Origin: an uncultured Eubacteriaceae bacterium
GTDB lineage: Bacteria; Bacillota; Clostridia; Peptostreptococcales; Anaerovoracaceae
Reading direction: 5' to 3'
Assembly: GCA_903789635.1 (NCBI GenBank)
Contig: CAIFEY010000005.1
Coordinates: 22,078-86,077, forward strand
DNA: 64,000 bases
The notes beneath the pieces are model-generated. The model was not told where the DNA came from and searched no databases. It saw only the letters and a program-made list of their open reading frames with translations. Each line of letters opens with the position of its first letter. The first letter of the stretch is position 1. A program made the translations under genes and the position numbers. Below are positions 45,464 to 54,220 of this stretch, piece after piece.

Positions 45464-45492
45464 AGTATATAATCATTGACTTAAAAAGTCAA
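45464..45492 (-). promoter_or_regulatory. Promoter and palindromic operator of the Rrf2 unit
   Basis: On the minus strand TTGACT (45487-45492), 17 bases, TATACT (45464-45469). The palindrome TTGACTTTTTAAGTCAA (7-bp arms, 3-base centre; 45476-45492) covers the -35 box. That is where a repressor would block polymerase. Rrf2 autoregulation is typical, so this is the best operator candidate. Confidence 0.75.
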
Positions 45493-45804
45493 CAATCTGG
45501 AAGGATTTGGTTTTGAAAATTTTACAATCAATAACCTCCTTTCACGTATCAATATCCAGTACACGCAACACCGCACGTGCCAGCCCAAATCCACTCTCCA
45601 AGCCGATCATGCCGAATCTGAAATTTTAGTGTTCTTTGTATATTCAGATTTATTATAACATTTTTGTCTGCCTATAGCCATAGTCAGTAAAAAACTCGTG
45701 GTTAAATTTACCATTGTTTTACTTCATAGACAATCCACCGCTGCTCGCCCCTCTGCGGCAAAGTAAACGCGGCCTGGGAAGATGTCCGGGATCGCCGCAA
45801 CGAA

Positions 45805-45917
45805 ATAATCTATCGACGGCGGGTCCCAGTATGCAGTACACATAGATTTAATCTATCGAAATATCCGCGGAGGGATAATTTCGACTTTCGTTTTTCAGCA
45901 GGAGGTCAAATCATGAA
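45805..45917 (+). repeat. Dispersed repeat B, full copy 2
   Basis: Same length (113 bp) and orientation as the copy at 13831. It ends with an even better ribosome-binding-site-like GGAGGTC and ATGAAG. The following frame (MKFGVTAFPNF...) has only 19 codons before a stop and no likeness to the one after copy 1. Confidence 0.75.
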
Positions 45918-46003
45918 GTTTGGTGTAACGGCTTTTCCGAATTTCAGCAATGCATCTTTTTCTGCGCCTTAGTGGAACTTTTTCACCGCCAGCAAGCGGG
46001 TGA

Positions 46004-46182
46004 AGTAGTCTGACAAATTAAAATAGACATGATGCTGCATGATAATGGTCCGCGAGCAGTCCTGATATGGTCTGGATATCCACTGTAAGTGTCCGCGGCG
46101 GTGAATAGGCGCTCAAATTAAATATATATTTGTACAAGGCGTCGAAAATCAGCCCCTCTATGAGCCGCCGCGGAAGATATTT
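46004..46182 (-). repeat. Dispersed repeat F, copy 2
   Basis: The minus-strand reading matches 20076-20254, with the same 179-bp length. The blocks ATTTAATTTGAGCG, GCGGACCAT and ATTTTAATTTGTCAGACT are in the same order. The surrounding region 45493-46520 has no supportable gene. Repeat A does not accompany this copy. Confidence 0.7.
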
Positions 46183-46520
46183 GGGCTGAAAAGACCGCGA
46201 AAAGTACGTGAATTTCTGAGAGCATAATAACTTACAACATTAGTAAATCCATAAGATCAAACGGTCCTCAGAATCTGTTATGTAAGTGCGCCGGTTTTTC
46301 GCTATTATGGAACTCCGCAAATTGTGTTCCACCAAAATGAAAAAATCTACGACGCTGCAGAAAGCAATACAATATATACGGACAATTAATTTCCCAGGTG
46401 CGAATCTCCCTCGAAATAGTTTCCGCCCATATTTCAATTCCTTTATTTTACTATTTTGCGGAGTATCCTGTATCCAACCCCCTGCGCCATTCTGGTTCCA
46501 ACCTGGTTTCAGAAAAAAGC

Positions 46521-46560
46521 AGAAACCGGACACGTGCGTCAGCAGCGAAGTCCGGTTTCT
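46521..46560 (-). terminator. Terminator of the amino-acid permease gene
   Basis: Perfect 11-bp stem AGAAACCGGAC/GTCCGGTTTCT, followed on the minus strand by GCTTTTTTC, about 75 bases after the permease stop. Confidence 0.8.
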
Positions 46561-46632
46561 CTCAACGTTTACATTATTTACTTTACATTATATATACGTA
46601 CTTGAGCTATCTTCCCCCAGCACGCGAGCCCC

Positions 46633-48096
46633 CTATTCGTTCACGCGCTTCTTAGCCTCGCCGGCGCGGGCCATCTCGTAGCCCTTCGCGGTCGCCTGCG
46701 CCTTCTCGGCGTCTTCCTTCGCGTCGATCTCGGCGAAGTGCTTCTCATTCTCAACCCAGTCCGGGTACGGCTCGCGCATGTGTGCGTCGAGGTCGAAGCC
46801 CTGCTTCTTCAGCCAGGCCTTTCTGCCGAAGAAGAACGCGTACCAGACGACGTACCAGGCGATGATGATCGCGATCATCACCCTGTTCAGAGTGATCACC
46901 GTGGAGAACAGCTGCCAGAGGCATACCGCGACGCCCAGGACGGTCATGACGATCATCACCGGCTGCGACATCTTGAAGCTCGCGTGGCGGTAGGAATGCG
47001 GATAGAGCTTCCTGACCTTCAGCGCCGGGATGAACAGGATCAGCAGGCAGAACAGGTTCAGCAGCGAGTATGCGGTCAGCAGCGTGCCGATCGGCATCTC
47101 CGTGACGACCAGCAGAGCGGATACGACGGCCATCATCCAGACGGTGTTGACCGGGACGTTGTGCTTGTTCCTCTTTCCGAACCACTTCGGCATGACCTTG
47201 TCGTCCGCGGTTGCGCTTCCGACGTGGCCGCTGGCGATGAAGACGCCGTTCAGTGAAGTCAGGATCGCGAAGATCGCGCCGGCGATGATGAAGTAATGGT
47301 AAACCCATCCCGGCAGGACGATGCGCGCGATGTCGAGCAGCGAGTCCACCTGGTCCATCGGCAGAACACCGATCGTAATGATGCTGACGAGCATGAATAC
47401 GATGCAGCATGCACCGGTTGCGACGATGAATGCGCGCGGAACAGTCTTGCCCGGGTTCTCGATCTCGTCCGGGTAGAACGCGATGCTTATGCCTCCCTGC
47501 AGGCTCGCACTCAGCAGCGCTACGGCGGATCCCATGGCGACGAGCGTCATGTCCTTAGGCGCGATGACGGATCCCACGGAAACCAGCTGCGGGTCCAGAT
47601 GCGGTGCGCCGAGCGCCATATAGATGAACAGCGCGACGAACAGACAGACGACCATGATGTTCTGCACAACCGCATTGGTCTCCACGCCGAACGACGTGAT
47701 TGCGGCAAAGATCAGCAGGGACGCAATGGCGAGCACCTTCTGGTCGACATTGATGTACACCGACGCGTACTGCGCGAACACGCCTGCCAGCGCAGACAGA
47801 ATAAAGACGTAATTGAAGCCGTAAATTACCTGCATGTAGCCGATCGTCGGGTTGACGATGCGCGTTGCATGCATATATAAGGTAAACGGGGCCGGCAGAG
47901 TGGAAATCGTCACCATCTGCGGCAGGTAGCACACGATGATCGATAAGAATGCGACAAAATAAGCCCATTCAATACCATTGCCTACGACTGCTGCAGCGGC
48001 CGGAATCGTTCCGAACACACCCGCTCCGACAATCGTCCCAATTGCCAGACATACTGCCGAGAAAAAACTTATCTTCTTATTATTATCACTATCCAT
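46633..48096 (-). CDS. APC-superfamily amino-acid permease
   Basis: A 12-helix cation-coupled amino-acid transporter or antiporter. The 487-residue protein starts with the family helix-1 motif AIGTIVGAGVFGTIPAAAA, where the broken helix binds the substrate backbone. Hydrophobic helices run to about residue 425. The last ~60 residues are a charged cytosolic tail. AAAGGAGG precedes the ATG at 48096. It lies directly downstream of a LysR-type gene on the same strand, separated by a 22-bp palindrome, and near a threonine/serine dehydratase-like gene. That neighbourhood suggests import of a hydroxy-amino acid, but specificity cannot be read from sequence. Confidence 0.88.
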   Translation of the reverse strand: MDSDNNKKISFFSAVCLAIGTIVGAGVFGTIPAAAAVVGNGIEWAYFVAFLSIIVCYLPQMVTISTLPAPFTLYMHATRIVNPTIGYMQVIYGFNYVFILSALAGVFAQYASVYINVDQKVLAIASLLIFAAITSFGVETNAVVQNIMVVCLFVALFIYMALGAPHLDPQLVSVGSVIAPKDMTLVAMGSAVALLSASLQGGISIAFYPDEIENPGKTVPRAFIVATGACCIVFMLVSIITIGVLPMDQVDSLLDIARIVLPGWVYHYFIIAGAIFAILTSLNGVFIASGHVGSATADDKVMPKWFGKRNKHNVPVNTVWMMAVVSALLVVTEMPIGTLLTAYSLLNLFCLLILFIPALKVRKLYPHSYRHASFKMSQPVMIVMTVLGVAVCLWQLFSTVITLNRVMIAIIIAWYVVWYAFFFGRKAWLKKQGFDLDAHMREPYPDWVENEKHFAEIDAKEDAEKAQATAKGYEMARAGEAKKRVNE

Positions 48097-48167
48097 GACA
48101 CACCTCCTTTTACGAATAGTAAATAATTTCCTTAGTGACTCAAGTATAGCAGTACAATCTGACAGCA

Positions 48168-48215
48168 AAATGGTTCCGATTTTCGTACATGATTGTACGA
48201 AAATCGGAACCATTT
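48168..48215 (-). terminator. Perfect 22-bp palindrome between lysR and the permease
   Basis: Arms AAATGGTTCCGATTTTCGTACA and its exact complement, with a four-base loop. It overlaps the lysR stop codon and is followed on the minus strand by TTTTGC, so it can end the lysR message. A TATACT box (48143-48148) for the permease is just downstream. It could also be a regulator site. Confidence 0.7.
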
Positions 48216-49125
48216 ACTCTTTCGCGTATTTAGAGATCAGGTTTATGTACTCTTTTTCAAGCATTGTGAGGTTTCGGTCTTTTCTCTTGATCCAGCCCAG
48301 CTTGCCGATCATTCCGTGCCCGGAAAGACGAATAAATCGATAATTTGTCGGCGCGTATAGTTTTTCGTAGATTTCTTTGTCATTTGTCTCAATCATGTAT
48401 CCGTCGGTTTCCTCGACGATCTTCAGCGCGCAGGATAAATCGCTGACCTGAACATCCGCCCTCTGCATGTCCCTTCCCTCCAGGAATCCGCTCATGGCGT
48501 TCTCCGTGTGCGCGGAGTAGTTGACGATGTACGGGTAATCCGTCAGCTCCGAGAGCTTGACCGACTTCCTGGACGAGGCGTACAGCGGGTTCTTAGGACC
48601 GACGATTGCGTACATCTGCCGGTTCATCAGTGGGTGGAAATCGAGGTTCGTCCCCTCCAGCTTCTTCTGCGTAATCTCCTTGCTGTCGTCGAAGATCGTG
48701 ATGATGCCGATGTCGGCCAGGCCCATGTCCACCTTCTCGATGACCTTCATCAGCGTGTTCTCGTCCAGGTCGATCAGAGGGCGCGGGTCCTCGCAGCGCC
48801 GGAACAGCTCGTTCACCGCCAGGAGCCCAGAGGAGCTGTACATGCTCGCGATGGAGAGCTTTGGGCGTTTGTTGATCTTCGCCGCCTCCTGCAGAAAATC
48901 GACCTTCTCGATGATTTCCTTTGCCTGATAATAGACCTCTGCCCCGTACCTGGTCAGCGCGATGCCGCCCGAGCTGCGCGTGAACAGCACGTCCCCGAGC
49001 TCGTTCTCCAGACTCTTCATCGAGCTGCTCAGCGACGAACGCGCCGTGAACATCTCCTGCGCGGCCTTGTTCATGCTGCCCGCTTCCGCAATCTTTACCA
49101 GCTGCTTCAATTGTTCTAACTTCAT
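48214..49125 (-). CDS. LysR-type transcriptional regulator
   Basis: The 303-residue protein has an N-terminal winged helix (KLEQLKQLVKIAEAGSMNKA then AQEMFTARSSLSSSMKSLE) and a two-lobed effector-binding domain. It most likely controls the permease just downstream and perhaps the divergent dehydratase-like gene. In frame with family expectations, the ATG at 49125 is used, although the upstream site GGTGGG is weak. Effector unknown. Confidence 0.92.
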   Translation of the reverse strand: MKLEQLKQLVKIAEAGSMNKAAQEMFTARSSLSSSMKSLENELGDVLFTRSSGGIALTRYGAEVYYQAKEIIEKVDFLQEAAKINKRPKLSIASMYSSSGLLAVNELFRRCEDPRPLIDLDENTLMKVIEKVDMGLADIGIITIFDDSKEITQKKLEGTNLDFHPLMNRQMYAIVGPKNPLYASSRKSVKLSELTDYPYIVNYSAHTENAMSGFLEGRDMQRADVQVSDLSCALKIVEETDGYMIETNDKEIYEKLYAPTNYRFIRLSGHGMIGKLGWIKRKDRNLTMLEKEYINLISKYAKE

Positions 49126-49677
49126 TCACTTACCCACCAATCTAAAATGTAAAAACGATCCCCCGATTACCTCCTCATTCATTTTAAAATTCAGTCGTCA
49201 TTTAGTTGAAAACACGTAATCTCTATTACACAAGCGCCGCGCATCCCCATGTACGGCATCCCAAACCCCAGGGCAATTGAATAACCCGCGCGTAATCACG
49301 CAGGCTGTTCATTAATAATCCTCATATTAGTATATCATAAATGGTAATTTGGGGCTTGCTAATTCCGCCCCTCAGATGTTATACTCTCTTCAATTGAACA
49401 CTTGATGTTTCCTGCGCCCCCGGGTGCAGGGGGAAAGGCATTGGACCTTGTTTCGTTAGGGCCGCGCGAGCGGAGAGACAGGGTTCAATGCCTTTTCTAT
49501 TAACACCAGTATTTCAGTGAAACCGTATTTAATCATAAACTAGCCCGCCGATGATGCCGATCTGGATGATCCGATTCCGACAGACCCAGGTAAATCCAGG
49601 CAGATCCCGGATCCGACAGTTCCGTCAGTTCCGGCGGCGGAATGCGCGTCATCAGGCGCAGAAAGACGAGGTACCAG
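49126..49677 (+). promoter_or_regulatory. Promoter and structured leader of the dehydratase gene
   Basis: TTGCTA (49356-49361), 18 bases, TATACT (49380-49385). The predicted leader of about 285 bases folds into CCTGC/GCAGG, then a longer stem AAAGGCATTG/CAATGCCTTT (49434-49495) with an inner CCGC-GCGA-GCGG hairpin, followed by TTTTCTATT. This looks like an intrinsic terminator inside the leader, so expression may be set by attenuation. No known riboswitch or T-box consensus is recognised. Confidence 0.5.
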
Positions 49678-50640
49678 ATGAATTTTGTCTACAACGACGT
49701 GAAAGAAGCCTACGAACGAATCCGCCCTTACGTCAGAAGAACACCGCTCGAGGAATCGTTCTCCCTCGGAGACGGCGAACGCCGCTATTTCTTCAAACTC
49801 GAGTCGTTCCAGCGCGCCAGGAGCTTCAAGATCCGCGGGGCGATGAACAAGATGCTGTCGCTGAGTGGCGAGGAGCGCGCGCGGGGCGTCGCCACGATCT
49901 CCTCCGGAAACCACGGCAGCTCCGTCGCCTACGCCGCCTCCCTGCTCGGAATTTCCAACGCCGAGATCATCGTTCCTAAGTCCACGCCGCAGAGTAAGAT
50001 CGACAAAATCCACTATTTCGGCGGAAAAGCCCTCCTGATGGGTGACGATTACGACCAGGCGCACGAGCTCGGCATGAGCTGGATCGAGGAGCACGGCCTG
50101 ACCTTCATTGACGCCTACTACGACGACCCGCTGATTTACGCCGGCCAGGGCACGATCGCGATCGAGATCCTGGAGCAGAACCCTGAGATCGACACCATCG
50201 TCGTCCCGATCGGCGGAGGCGGCCTGATCACCGGCATCGCCACCGCTGCCAAGGCCATCAAGCCGGAAATCCGCGTCGTCGGCGTCCAGACGGAGGCCTG
50301 CCCGGCCATGGTCAAGGCTTACGAAGACAATATTTTCTACGACACCTACCCTTCCGCCCCGTCCCTCTGCGACGCGCTCGTCGGCGGCATCGGCGCCCTG
50401 AGCTACAAGCTGGCGAAGGACGTCGTCGACGACTTCATCGTCGTTTCCGAGGACACGATCGGCCGCGCCGTCAGCCTCATGGCCAAGGAGGAGAAGTACA
50501 TCGCCGAGGCCGGAAGCTGCACCACGATCGCCGCCGTCCTCGACCACAGCGAACGCGTCGGCGGACAGAACGTCGCCCTCGTCATCTCCGGCGGCAACAT
50601 CGACGGCAAAGTCCTGACCGAGCTGCTGAACAAGTATTAG
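49678..50640 (+). CDS. Threonine/serine dehydratase-like PLP enzyme
   Basis: A fold-type II PLP enzyme of the threonine/serine dehydratase group, expected to deaminate a hydroxy-amino acid to a 2-oxo acid. The 320-residue protein has the PLP lysine in SFKIRGAMNK, SSGNHGSS for the cofactor, the glycine loop IGGGGLITG, and EAGSCTTIAA near the end. It has no C-terminal ACT regulatory domain, so it looks like the short catabolic (TdcB-like) form; racemase activity is also possible. The ATG at 49678 follows GAGG. It is divergent from the lysR-permease pair. Confidence 0.87.
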   Translation: MNFVYNDVKEAYERIRPYVRRTPLEESFSLGDGERRYFFKLESFQRARSFKIRGAMNKMLSLSGEERARGVATISSGNHGSSVAYAASLLGISNAEIIVPKSTPQSKIDKIHYFGGKALLMGDDYDQAHELGMSWIEEHGLTFIDAYYDDPLIYAGQGTIAIEILEQNPEIDTIVVPIGGGGLITGIATAAKAIKPEIRVVGVQTEACPAMVKAYEDNIFYDTYPSAPSLCDALVGGIGALSYKLAKDVVDDFIVVSEDTIGRAVSLMAKEEKYIAEAGSCTTIAAVLDHSERVGGQNVALVISGGNIDGKVLTELLNKY

Positions 50641-50691
50641 CCGCCTGCGGCCAATATCCGCATCCCCTGGAGTTTTAGTATCTCCTGGAGT

Positions 50692-51330
50692 TTAGTACCC
50701 CATCGACTTGATCTTTGCCTTCACACTCGACGCCGAGACATCAGACGAGAAGCGGACGCCGGTCTTCCACTTGCCGGTGCCCGCGAGGCGTGCGAGGTGC
50801 CTGGAGCTCGCGGAGATGCCTGTCGCGCCCGAGGTGCAGAACGGGATCACCGTCTTGCCGGTGAAGTCGTTGGCCTTGACGAATCCGTTGATCGGCCACG
50901 CCGCGTCGCCGAACCAGATCGGGTAGCCGATAAACACGGTCTTGTAGGACTTCCAGTTCTTCACCTTGGTCGACTTCAGCGCGACATTCTGCAGGCTCTC
51001 GTCCGCGTGCTCCTTATTCACGCGGCTGCTGTCGTCGTTGTAGTCGAGGTCACTCTCCGTGTACTTCTTCTTCGGGTGGATGAAGAACGTCTTGGCGCCG
51101 GTCTGCTTCGCAATCGCTTTGGCCACCTTGCGCGTATGCCCCTGCGCCGAGAAGCAGACGACGAGGACCTTGCCGGTTTTCTTCTTTGCCGCAGACCTGG
51201 ATGATTCGGATGAACTCGAGGCATCGGAGATCGATCCGCAGGCAGTGAGCATCGCAACAGCGACAACCGCCGCAAGGAGCACGATCAGCAGGCTCTTGAT
51301 CTTAGATTTCGATTTCGATGTAGATTTCAT
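50692..51330 (-). CDS. Flavodoxin-domain lipoprotein
   Basis: A flavodoxin fold exported and lipid-anchored. The 212-residue precursor has a basic N-terminus, a hydrophobic helix and a lipobox LTAC (Cys31). A Ser-rich spacer comes next, then the flavodoxin domain: VLVVCFSAQGHTRKVAKAI for FMN phosphate, FIGYPIWFGDAAWPINGF and CTSGATGISASSRHL for the isoalloxazine ring. It would carry electrons on the outer face of the membrane; partners are unknown. AAGGG precedes the ATG. The gene ends convergently with the dehydratase-like gene. Confidence 0.87.
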   Translation of the reverse strand: MKSTSKSKSKIKSLLIVLLAAVVAVAMLTACGSISDASSSSESSRSAAKKKTGKVLVVCFSAQGHTRKVAKAIAKQTGAKTFFIHPKKKYTESDLDYNDDSSRVNKEHADESLQNVALKSTKVKNWKSYKTVFIGYPIWFGDAAWPINGFVKANDFTGKTVIPFCTSGATGISASSRHLARLAGTGKWKTGVRFSSDVSASSVKAKIKSMGY

Positions 51331-51483
51331 GATTCAATCCCTTCTTCCCATTTGCATTGCGTATATTATGTATATTGTGATAACAACAATTCTATTATAT
51401 CCCCCGCGTATATTCCCGTGCGTCCATCCGCCGGACTTCGACGCGGCGTAATATATTCTGAATATTACGACTTAACCTTGCGG

Positions 51484-51987
51484 CTAATTATTGACCTTGA
51501 GGAGATATCCATCGTAATTCGCCAGGTGCTTGTACAGGCTTTCTTTGACCTCCCAGACCGCGACGTACGGCTGCTCCATGTAAAAATTCCCCTTTTTCTC
51601 ATAAAACAGCACGGCCCTGCTGTCCTTCTTCGTATAGAAGTTCACCCTGAGGAACGGCTTGACCGATGGGCTGTCGTCGTTGGAATAGCGGATCTGCAGT
51701 CCGTCCGCGCGGCGGATCTTAGCGGTGAGGTCCGCCGTCTCCGCGTCCTTCACCTGCACGACGCGCGTGACCGCCCCCTTCTCATTCACGTGCTCGATCT
51801 CGATCCGGACTACCTTCTTTGCCTTCGGCAGGCTGACCTCCTTGGTGGTGTGATCGACCACCTTCTCGGTTCTTCCGCATCCGACAAAGGCGAAAAGCGC
51901 AAGCAGCAGAAGGACTGCTGTCAGTGCGGCCGTGAGCCTTTTCACGGAGTGCGCGCGCGGAGTCGGTCGGTTCGGGTGTGTGTGCAT
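51484..51987 (-). CDS. Small lipoprotein of unknown function
   Basis: Not recognised. The 167-residue precursor has a basic start, a hydrophobic helix (about 17-34) and a lipobox FVGC with Cys37, so it should be anchored outside the cell. The mature part of ~130 residues alternates beta strands and ends with WEVKESLYKHLANYDGYLLK. It resembles small beta-rich lipoproteins common in Clostridia. AAGGAGG precedes the ATG. It lies next to the flavodoxin lipoprotein on the same strand, about 150 bases upstream, but a shared role is only a guess. Confidence 0.7.
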   Translation of the reverse strand: MHTHPNRPTPRAHSVKRLTAALTAVLLLLALFAFVGCGRTEKVVDHTTKEVSLPKAKKVVRIEIEHVNEKGAVTRVVQVKDAETADLTAKIRRADGLQIRYSNDDSPSVKPFLRVNFYTKKDSRAVLFYEKKGNFYMEQPYVAVWEVKESLYKHLANYDGYLLKVNN

Positions 51988-52193
51988 GGGTACCTCCTTG
52001 TTCGCTGAAGAGCGGAAATTATTACTCTTACCGTTTAATTATACCTGGCCATATCTGCTGGCGCAATCGCGCGGATGCGGTCTGAATAAACGCAGGCAGA
52101 TTCTAAGTTTCTATGATAGTACGCATCTCATGTTTAATGTGCTGAAACTAATATGAAGAGTTCGTATCGCCCCGCGGCCGTTCACTGAAACTG

Positions 52194-52240
52194 AAAAAAG
52201 AGGCTGCGAAAAAATGAACGAGCATTTTTCCACAGCCCCT
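52194..52240 (-). terminator. Terminator of the symporter operon
   Basis: On the minus strand GGGGCTGTGGAAAAATG, a short loop, then CATTTTTTCGCAGCCTC and TTTTTTC. It is a member of the GGCTGTGAAAAATG family, 35 bases after the last small gene. Confidence 0.75.
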
Positions 52241-52274
52241 GCCGGAGAAGTCATTTTCTATTCTGCCGCAAGGC

Positions 52275-52445
52275 TTACAGATCAGCGGCGGAGTCAGCGC
52301 CGTCAATCGCGCCCGGCTCTGTGCCCAGGTTCTTTACTTTGGCCGCGGCCTCTTCCGCTCTGGCTCTGCGGCATCCGACCAGGTCGAATACCATGAAGAA
52401 GCCCATGACTGCCGTCAGGATCAGTTCCAGGATTGTCTCGTTCAT
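52275..52445 (-). CDS. 56-residue single-pass membrane protein
   Basis: A small gene not in the usual size range for annotation. The predicted protein has one hydrophobic helix near the N-terminus (LELILTAVMGFFMVFDLVG), then a Cys-Arg-Arg turn and a charged, Ala/Asp-rich tail of about 30 residues that would be cytosolic. Its ATG overlaps the stop of the preceding 42-residue gene (ATGA), so the two are translationally coupled. Placed at the end of the sodium-symporter operon, it is a candidate small accessory subunit, as known for other transporters such as MetP/MetS. No family match can be named. Confidence 0.65.
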   Translation of the reverse strand: MNETILELILTAVMGFFMVFDLVGCRRARAEEAAAKVKNLGTEPGAIDGADSAADL

Positions 52446-52570
52446 TCTTCCCTGCCTTCCTTCTTCTTCCTGCTCTCGGATATCTTGGTCACGAGGGTGG
52501 AGATTCCGATAACTGCCGCCGCGTAGATAAACTGAATCAGCACGGCCTTAAGAGCAACATCCACAAACAT
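52442..52570 (-). CDS. 42-residue single-pass membrane protein
   Basis: A tiny gene with a clear ribosome binding site (AGAGGCG) seven to eight bases before its ATG, 26 bases after the symporter stop. The product has one hydrophobic segment (VLIQFIYAAAVIGISTLV) and a strongly basic and acidic tail (KKKEGREE) expected inside the cell. Overlap with the next small gene by ATGA and the tight operon spacing argue that both are real. It may assist folding or regulation of the symporter (inference). Confidence 0.65.
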   Translation of the reverse strand: MFVDVALKAVLIQFIYAAAVIGISTLVTKISESRKKKEGREE

Positions 52571-52596
52571 AATATACGCCTCTTTTCTGCACGGTA

Positions 52597-54108
52597 CTAC
52601 GCATTTCCCACGGCTTTTTCCTGAAGATATATCTTATACGCCTCGGAGTTATGCCACTCCTCCGACTTGAAGTACGCCGGCCTGCCCTCCGTCACCAGGT
52701 TGCCGATCACGAGGATCAGCAGGGAGATGGCGACGATGATGTAGGAGATGTGCACGTTTCCCATGTGCAGGGCCTTGGTCATGTTCGGGAAGAAGGTCCA
52801 CAGTGTCGCCATGATCCAGCTCGCTACAAAGGCCAGGATGCCGACCTTATTGTTCCGCTTCCACCACAGCCCGAAGACGAACAGGAAGAAGACCGGAATC
52901 ATGAAGGAGTAGATCCAGGTGAACATATTGACGATCGTCGGAAGGGTCTGCGCCATGCAGAAGGTCACGACGCCGCCGACGCCGATGAATACGCGGATGT
53001 AATGGGTCTCCTGCTTGTCGGTCATGTCCTTGATGTAGAACTCCTTGAGGAAGTCAACGGTGATGACCGTCGCCGGTCCGATCAGGAATCCGCCGTAAGA
53101 GGACAGCAGTGCCGCAGCGAAAGCGGCGAACAGGATGGCGATGAACCAGCTCGGCAGCATGGTGATCAGCATCTGGGTCGTGACCAGCTTGTTGCTGTAG
53201 GACGCGAACTGCGGCATCGTCCTCGCGGTCATCGCGATGCAGATAGAGATCGCGCCGATGATGACGTTCATCGGTCCGACGAACCAGGCGATCCTCTTCA
53301 GCGCCTTCTCACTCTTGGCGGAGGCCGCCGTCTGAATCGTCTGCTGTCCGCAGCAGTGCGCGAAGAACGGCGCGATCAGGATCGGGATGCCGACCTGCAG
53401 GAAGTGATGCTCCCCTCCCGTGAACTTCAGGAAGTTCGGGTACATGCGCGGGCGCGCCGCATAGTACGCCTGCACTGTGTCAAAATTGAATCCCGGCAGC
53501 GTCTTGAGCACGAAGAACAGCGCGCCGAACATGCCGACATACAGGATGATGATGTTGATCTGGTTCAGCATCGCGACCTGCTTGGTGCCGCCGAAAATGA
53601 TGTAGCAGAGCCCGACCACACTGCCGATCAGCACGGTCAGCTTGAGCGGAAACCCGGTCATCGACGAGATGATGATGCCAAGCGCCTGCGTCTCAAACGA
53701 CGTTACCGCCCAGCCCACGGCGATGTTCACCGCGGCGATCAGCACCGCAAGCTCCTTGCAGTACAGCGTCGTCGCGATCTCACCGGTCGTGGTGATGCGC
53801 ATCCGCCTCGCCCAGCAGTACATCGTGACCGCGCCGAGCGCCATCGCAAATCCGTTGGCCATGACGTGCCAGATCTGCGTCTCTCCCAGGGTCAGGCAGC
53901 CCTCCCAGGTTCCGGTCAGGTGCCCGGAGCCGAGCAGTGTCAGGCAGATGGTCGTTCCCACTGCCCATGTTCCGAGGCTTCTTCCTCCGAGCGCGAATCC
54001 CTCCTCCTGCTGCGCCTGTGTCTTCCGTTTTCTTCTGATGAGCCAGCTGACCAGGCCGATCGAGATCGCCTCGTACAGGATGACTACGATAATTACGCCT
54101 ATCTTCAT
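52597..54108 (-). CDS. Sodium:solute symporter (SSS family)
   Basis: A sodium-driven uptake carrier of the SSS family (PutP/PanF/SGLT group). The 503-residue membrane protein has about 13 helices. After helix 1 comes EGFALGGRSLGTW, then the broken helix region TTICLTLLGSGHLTG. Other landmarks are GFPLKLTVLIGSVVGLCYIIF and FAAALLSSYGGFLIGPATVI, where Ser residues typically bind sodium. The open frame extends upstream, but GGGAGAA before the ATG at 54108 sets the start. Substrate unknown. It is followed by two tiny membrane proteins and preceded by a radical-SAM gene. Confidence 0.88.
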   Translation of the reverse strand: MKIGVIIVVILYEAISIGLVSWLIRRKRKTQAQQEEGFALGGRSLGTWAVGTTICLTLLGSGHLTGTWEGCLTLGETQIWHVMANGFAMALGAVTMYCWARRMRITTTGEIATTLYCKELAVLIAAVNIAVGWAVTSFETQALGIIISSMTGFPLKLTVLIGSVVGLCYIIFGGTKQVAMLNQINIIILYVGMFGALFFVLKTLPGFNFDTVQAYYAARPRMYPNFLKFTGGEHHFLQVGIPILIAPFFAHCCGQQTIQTAASAKSEKALKRIAWFVGPMNVIIGAISICIAMTARTMPQFASYSNKLVTTQMLITMLPSWFIAILFAAFAAALLSSYGGFLIGPATVITVDFLKEFYIKDMTDKQETHYIRVFIGVGGVVTFCMAQTLPTIVNMFTWIYSFMIPVFFLFVFGLWWKRNNKVGILAFVASWIMATLWTFFPNMTKALHMGNVHISYIIVAISLLILVIGNLVTEGRPAYFKSEEWHNSEAYKIYLQEKAVGNA

Positions 54109-54220
54109 CCGACTTCTCCCGTGAATAATTCCTACTATAATAATAGGTTCATGTTGTTCTTCCTTAACTATTGCTGCATGCGATACTGCTTCCGTCCGCT
54201 GCCGTTTGTAATCCAGACTC

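Noticed and set aside
49405..49503. A 32-codon leader-peptide frame before the dehydratase gene
   Set aside because: No ribosome binding site and no run of regulatory codons (for example Thr, Ile or Ser); it lies across the hairpin by chance.
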